From NCBI RefSeq assembly GCF_009758125.1, contig NZ_WRXO01000004.1, positions 310,001 to 374,000 of the forward strand: a stretch of DNA of 64,000 nt. The letters are read 5' to 3'. Every line of letters begins with the position of its first letter. Position 1 is the first letter of the stretch. The position numbers and the translations under genes are program-made. The stretch is from Chitinophaga oryziterrae (GTDB lineage: Bacteria; Bacteroidota; Bacteroidia; Chitinophagales; Chitinophagaceae). The notes under the pieces are model-generated. The model ran no database searches. It had not been told where the DNA came from and worked only from the letters and a program-made list of their open reading frames with translations. Positions 61,423 to 64,000 of the stretch are shown here, in pieces.

Positions 61423-61854
61423 ATGCTCAGCCTTACCTGCAAAACTGCTATTAAAGCAGTTATTTACCTTGCATCAAAATTTGAATCGGCCGAAAAAGCC
61501 GGTATCAGAGAAATTGCAGATTATATAGATGCCAGCGAACATACTGTAGGTAAAATGTTACAAACCCTGGTAAAAAAGAAAGTGATTAACAGCGTCAAGG
61601 GACCCAACGGCGGGTTTTATATTACAGCAAAACAAATGCACCAACCACTCTTTAATATTGTAGACGCTATTGATGGTAAGGAAGTTTTTAATGAATGCGG
61701 GCTTGGCTTAAGTAAATGTTCTGCTACCCGGCCATGTCCCATTCATAATGACTACGGGAAAATCAGAGATCAATTCAAAGCATTGTGCCAGCAAAAAAAG
61801 GTAAGCGATGTCTGTGAAATAGTTACAGACGGATTAGCGTATTTGATTGGATAA
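61423..61854 (+). CDS. Rrf2 family transcriptional regulator (NsrR/IscR-like)
   Basis: Winged-helix regulator of 143 residues. The DNA-binding part is IREIADYIDASEHTVGKMLQ followed by the wing KGPNGGFYI. Three cysteines, C92, C99 and C105 (ECGLGLSKCSATRPC), occupy the place of the Fe-S ligands in NsrR and IscR, so it probably senses NO or cluster status through an Fe-S cluster. It is the last gene of the operon that repairs such damage, abutting the DUF59 gene, and is expected to repress its own operon. A 12-bp palindrome at 57821 is a candidate site. Confidence 0.9.
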   Translation: MLSLTCKTAIKAVIYLASKFESAEKAGIREIADYIDASEHTVGKMLQTLVKKKVINSVKGPNGGFYITAKQMHQPLFNIVDAIDGKEVFNECGLGLSKCSATRPCPIHNDYGKIRDQFKALCQQKKVSDVCEIVTDGLAYLIG

Positions 61855-61870
61855 TATCATTAAAGAGACA

Positions 61871-62461
61871 CTATCCAACAAACAGATTTGTATTATGGAA
61901 TACGGATTGAAGGAACGCAAAAATAACAATGATCAATCCGAACATGAAAACGTTGTATGCCGCTCTCAATAACCTGTATTTCCTTCCTAATACCACACCC
62001 TGCGCATATTCGTCCTTGATCAGGCTTTGATATAAATACTCCTCGTCTCCCAGGGTTTGGGTCATACCAGCAGCATATTCCTTTATTTTCATTTTATAAA
62101 AATTCCCAAAGAAAAGCAGGTTCACCTTTTTGTCGGTTATATCCGATGCCGTGAATTTGCCTTTAGGAAGGGAAGGCCTGGTAGCTAAAATAGCCAGGAT
62201 CAAAGTAAGCAGGCTGGTTGCCAGCAGAATGAAAGTTGGCAGGACCAGATATTGAACATCTTTTAAGCGTCCCAGGACCAGACTGATAACAGCGGAGAGG
62301 ATGATAGAATTCACCGTGATCAATATTTGAGCCTTATTATCCGCCATATCACTTAGGCGGTGGTCGGTGCCGGCAGTAACTCTTAGCAATCTCTCAATTA
62401 AAATACCTGTATCAGTTTTTGTCGAAGACGGAATTTCTGTTGGCGTTTGATCTTTATTCAT
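61871..62461 (-). CDS. Pycsar effector-like membrane protein (PycTM, DUF5706)
   Basis: Membrane protein of 196 residues with the Pycsar effector layout: a short soluble N-terminus with LSDMADNKAQILITVNSII leading into helix 1, helix 2 (YLVLPTFILLATSLLTLILA), a cytoplasmic helical segment (DEEYLYQSLIKDEYAQGVVL) and helix 3 near the C-terminus (VFMFGLIIVIFAF). The ADxKAxILIxxN motif is the family mark. In Pycsar systems such proteins permeabilise the membrane after binding cCMP or cUMP. No pyrimidine cyclase gene is adjacent, so it is either an orphan or has an unlinked partner. It converges with the Rrf2 gene over 16 bp. Confidence 0.78.
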   Translation of the reverse strand: MNKDQTPTEIPSSTKTDTGILIERLLRVTAGTDHRLSDMADNKAQILITVNSIILSAVISLVLGRLKDVQYLVLPTFILLATSLLTLILAILATRPSLPKGKFTASDITDKKVNLLFFGNFYKMKIKEYAAGMTQTLGDEEYLYQSLIKDEYAQGVVLGRKYRLLRAAYNVFMFGLIIVIFAFLQSVFHNTNLFVG

Positions 62462-62718
62462 TTGTACATTATATTTATAGCCAGCAAATAAGCTTTTGGT
62501 TTATTAAAATTAAAACATATGGATGATATTCAGCTAATAGCGAAGTATTATCCCGCATCAATTCATCCGGCAGCTTTGTTATTTGCATGATAAGATTCGG
62601 CCTGTAGATATAAAAAAAATATAAAAATATACTTATATTCATACAAACAAAATCCAGGGAACTCAAATTAGTCATTTATTTGTTAATGTCCTTATTTGCC
62701 TGGTCATAAATACGGTTT

Positions 62719-62916
62719 ATGAAGAAGTATAAAAAGATAACAATGTTTTTTATTGAGTTCGCATTAACACTGGTAGTGTTTATTGCATTTTTCGGAATTA
62801 TGGACCCTCCACTCTCCGTAGAGAGAATAGGGACATGCATATTCATATCTCTGTTATTGACATTTACTTTTTCTTTCTTCTTTAAAAGAAAACAGAAAAC
62901 CGAAGATAATATGTAA
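62719..62916 (+). CDS. Small two-helix membrane protein
   Basis: A 65-residue protein with helices at about residues 8-25 (MFFIEFALTLVVFIAFF) and 37-54 (IGTCIFISLLLTFTFSFFF), a basic N-terminus (MKKYKK) and a basic tail (KRKQK). No family recognised. It is followed 35 nt later by a good terminator, which supports a real short transcript. Confidence 0.55.
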   Translation: MKKYKKITMFFIEFALTLVVFIAFFGIMDPPLSVERIGTCIFISLLLTFTFSFFFKRKQKTEDNM

Positions 62917-62950
62917 TCCCTGCCATAAACGCATTTATCTGTTTGTAATA

Positions 62951-62981
62951 AAAAAGAAGCTGTCACTGGCAGCTTCTTTTT
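62951..62981. terminator. Intrinsic terminator after the small membrane protein gene
   Basis: AAAAAGAAGCTG/CAGCTTCTTTTT, 12-bp perfect stem with a 7-nt loop (62951-62962, 62970-62981); A and T runs on both sides permit bidirectional function. Confidence 0.88.
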
Positions 62982-63065
62982 ATGCATATCATAATTATAG
63001 TTGTATGAAAACAAAGCTGTACCATACATCATAAACAAAAATCCAACTTCTGAAAAGTTTCAATA

Positions 63066-63758
63066 ATGAATGATAATGATACAAAACGACTTTCGCGACT
63101 GACGGCAATTTTAACCCAATTGCAAACGAAACGACTTTTGACGGCAACAGAATTGGCCAGCAAATTTTCGGTAAGTATCAGAACGATTTACAGGGACATA
63201 AAGGCATTGGAACAAGCAGGAGTTCCAATTTTGACTGAAGAGGGCAAAGGTTATACCTTAATGGAAGGATACAGAGTTCCACCTGTTATGTTTACCGAAA
63301 ACCAGGCCAACGCTTTAATCCTTGCGGAGCAACTAGTATTAAAAAACAAAGACGCTTCTTTTGTTAAAGACTATTCAGAAGCTATCGAGAAAATAAAAGC
63401 CGTATTAGGGCATAATGTAAAAGACAAAGCTAATCTGCTTTCCGAGCGGACCCGGTTTAGCCAAAACATTAATAGTGAGAAAAATAGCAATAACCTATCT
63501 GATTTGCAGTTTGCCCTTACAAATTTTTGTCTGACAAAAATTGAATATACCAATGAATCGGACAAAGCCACAAGCAGATTGATCGAACCCTTTGCATTGT
63601 TAAGTACACATGAGAATTGGTTATTAGTTGCGTGGTGCCGTTTGCGTAATGAGTTTCGGTTTTTTCGACTTGACAGGATTAAAAAACTGGATATTCTTAC
63701 CGAGAAGTTTTCCCCTCACAAAATGACCTTACAAGAATATTTTGATCGTTATCATTAA
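63066..63758 (+). CDS. YafY-type transcriptional regulator (HTH plus WYL)
   Basis: Regulator of 230 residues. The N-terminal HTH_11 reads LTATELASKFSVSIRTIYRDI, followed by KALEQAGVPILTEEGKGYTLMEGY. A helical middle and a WYL-type domain (IEPFALLSTHENWLLVAWCRL, RNEFRFFRLDRIKKLDIL) follow. It is shorter than the usual 300-330 residues, as the C-terminal WCX part is reduced. WYL regulators respond to nucleic acid or small ligands. The next gene, a DUF1761-like membrane protein, starts 63 nt downstream on the same strand and is a possible target. Confidence 0.88.
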   Translation: MNDNDTKRLSRLTAILTQLQTKRLLTATELASKFSVSIRTIYRDIKALEQAGVPILTEEGKGYTLMEGYRVPPVMFTENQANALILAEQLVLKNKDASFVKDYSEAIEKIKAVLGHNVKDKANLLSERTRFSQNINSEKNSNNLSDLQFALTNFCLTKIEYTNESDKATSRLIEPFALLSTHENWLLVAWCRLRNEFRFFRLDRIKKLDILTEKFSPHKMTLQEYFDRYH

Positions 63759-63821
63759 CCCCTGACATAGGGCTGTCACAAGACCAATTTAGATTTGCAG
63801 CATAAATTCAAAAATCAGATT

Positions 63822-64000
63822 ATGATTAGTCAATTAGCAAACTTAAATTGGATTAGCGTTTTAGTCGCATTTGTTGTGTATTTTTTACTCGGAGCTTTAT
63901 GGTTCACCTTGTTTTTCAGTAAGCAGTACAAAATTTCTTTGGGTCGTGATAACGAAACTTTGCCAAACAAACCTATTTTTATAGTCGGACCTGCACTTTG
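63822..64000 (+). CDS. DUF1761-like membrane protein (N-terminus only)
   Basis: The frame starts with ATG at 63822 and runs off the window after about 59 codons. It reads ISQLANLNWISVLVAFVVYF then LLGALWFTLFFSKQY, the start of a DUF1761-type membrane protein with the LGALWYxPxxF-like first helix. It is downstream of the YafY-type regulator. Its role is unknown. Confidence 0.7.
   Translation, partial: MISQLANLNWISVLVAFVVYFLLGALWFTLFFSKQYKISLGRDNETLPNKPIFIVGPAL

Noticed and set aside
61871..63758. Complete Pycsar defence operon
   Set aside because: Only the effector-like protein is seen; no pyrimidine cyclase in the window.

Overview
The window looks like chromosome of a Bacteroidota member, most likely Chitinophagaceae and close to Chitinophaga. 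The reasons are Bacteroidetes-type promoters (TTG, about 19 nt, TAnnTTTG), families largely confined to the phylum (DUF2723/GT117, YfhO, DUF6266, DUF6934-like, TonB receptor plus BtuG-like propeller, RHS-tip proteins) and moderate GC. All family names come from reading the translated sequence; no database search was run.

Layout. (1) 1-11.3 kb, minus strand: a ten-gene polysaccharide operon with overlapping or almost touching genes. Its promoter-proximal gene is an ECF sigma factor with an ECF-like promoter. Then come a nucleotidyltransferase-fold protein, a B12-binding-type radical SAM protein, a methyltransferase, a Wzz-like protein, a flippase, two polymerase/ligase-like membrane proteins around a GT4, and an ABC exporter cut by the window edge. 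(2) 11.5-18.8 kb: a 1252-aa protein with an apparent C-terminal PLP-enzyme fold, a YfhO protein and a GT2. (3) 18.8-25.8 kb: a small membrane protein and a queuosine-precursor transporter (plus strand), convergent with a seven-gene CDP-sugar operon (rfbF, rfbG, rfbC-like, C-methyltransferase, epimerase/reductase, glycosyltransferase, NUDIX) that could make a C-methylated 6-deoxyhexose. (4) 25.8-46 kb: mostly housekeeping and transport genes: corA, dapF, nucleoside phosphorylase, tRNA-Cys, a BtuB/BtuG-like pair, hydroxyacid dehydrogenase, GNAT, Gfo/Idh oxidoreductase, MoxR-VWA pair, TIM-barrel isomerase, DUF2723 protein, SAM hydrolase, SDR.

(5) 46.1-55.7 kb: an accessory, partly AT-rich region starting at tRNA-Lys. 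It holds a decapitated PIN toxin, a secreted RHS-tip protein with a phospholipase A2-like HDxxYD domain, a lipoprotein that could be its immunity protein, two paralogous Cys-His proteins flanking that pair, a HEPN-type DUF4209 protein, a DUF6266 protein and several orphans. (6) 55.8-64 kb: a GH2 enzyme; a five-gene nitrosative-stress/Fe-S repair operon ending in an Rrf2 regulator; an orphan Pycsar-effector-like membrane protein; a YafY-type regulator; and the start of a DUF1761 gene.

Most interesting signals: the RHS-PLA2 locus with its flanking paralogs; two long intergenic hairpins (40.4 and 53.3 kb) built from modules repeating exactly every 11 nt; a 145-bp imperfect palindrome; the front end of a cobalamin riboswitch without its core, upstream of the BtuB-like gene; and the PLP-like domain on the 1252-aa protein.
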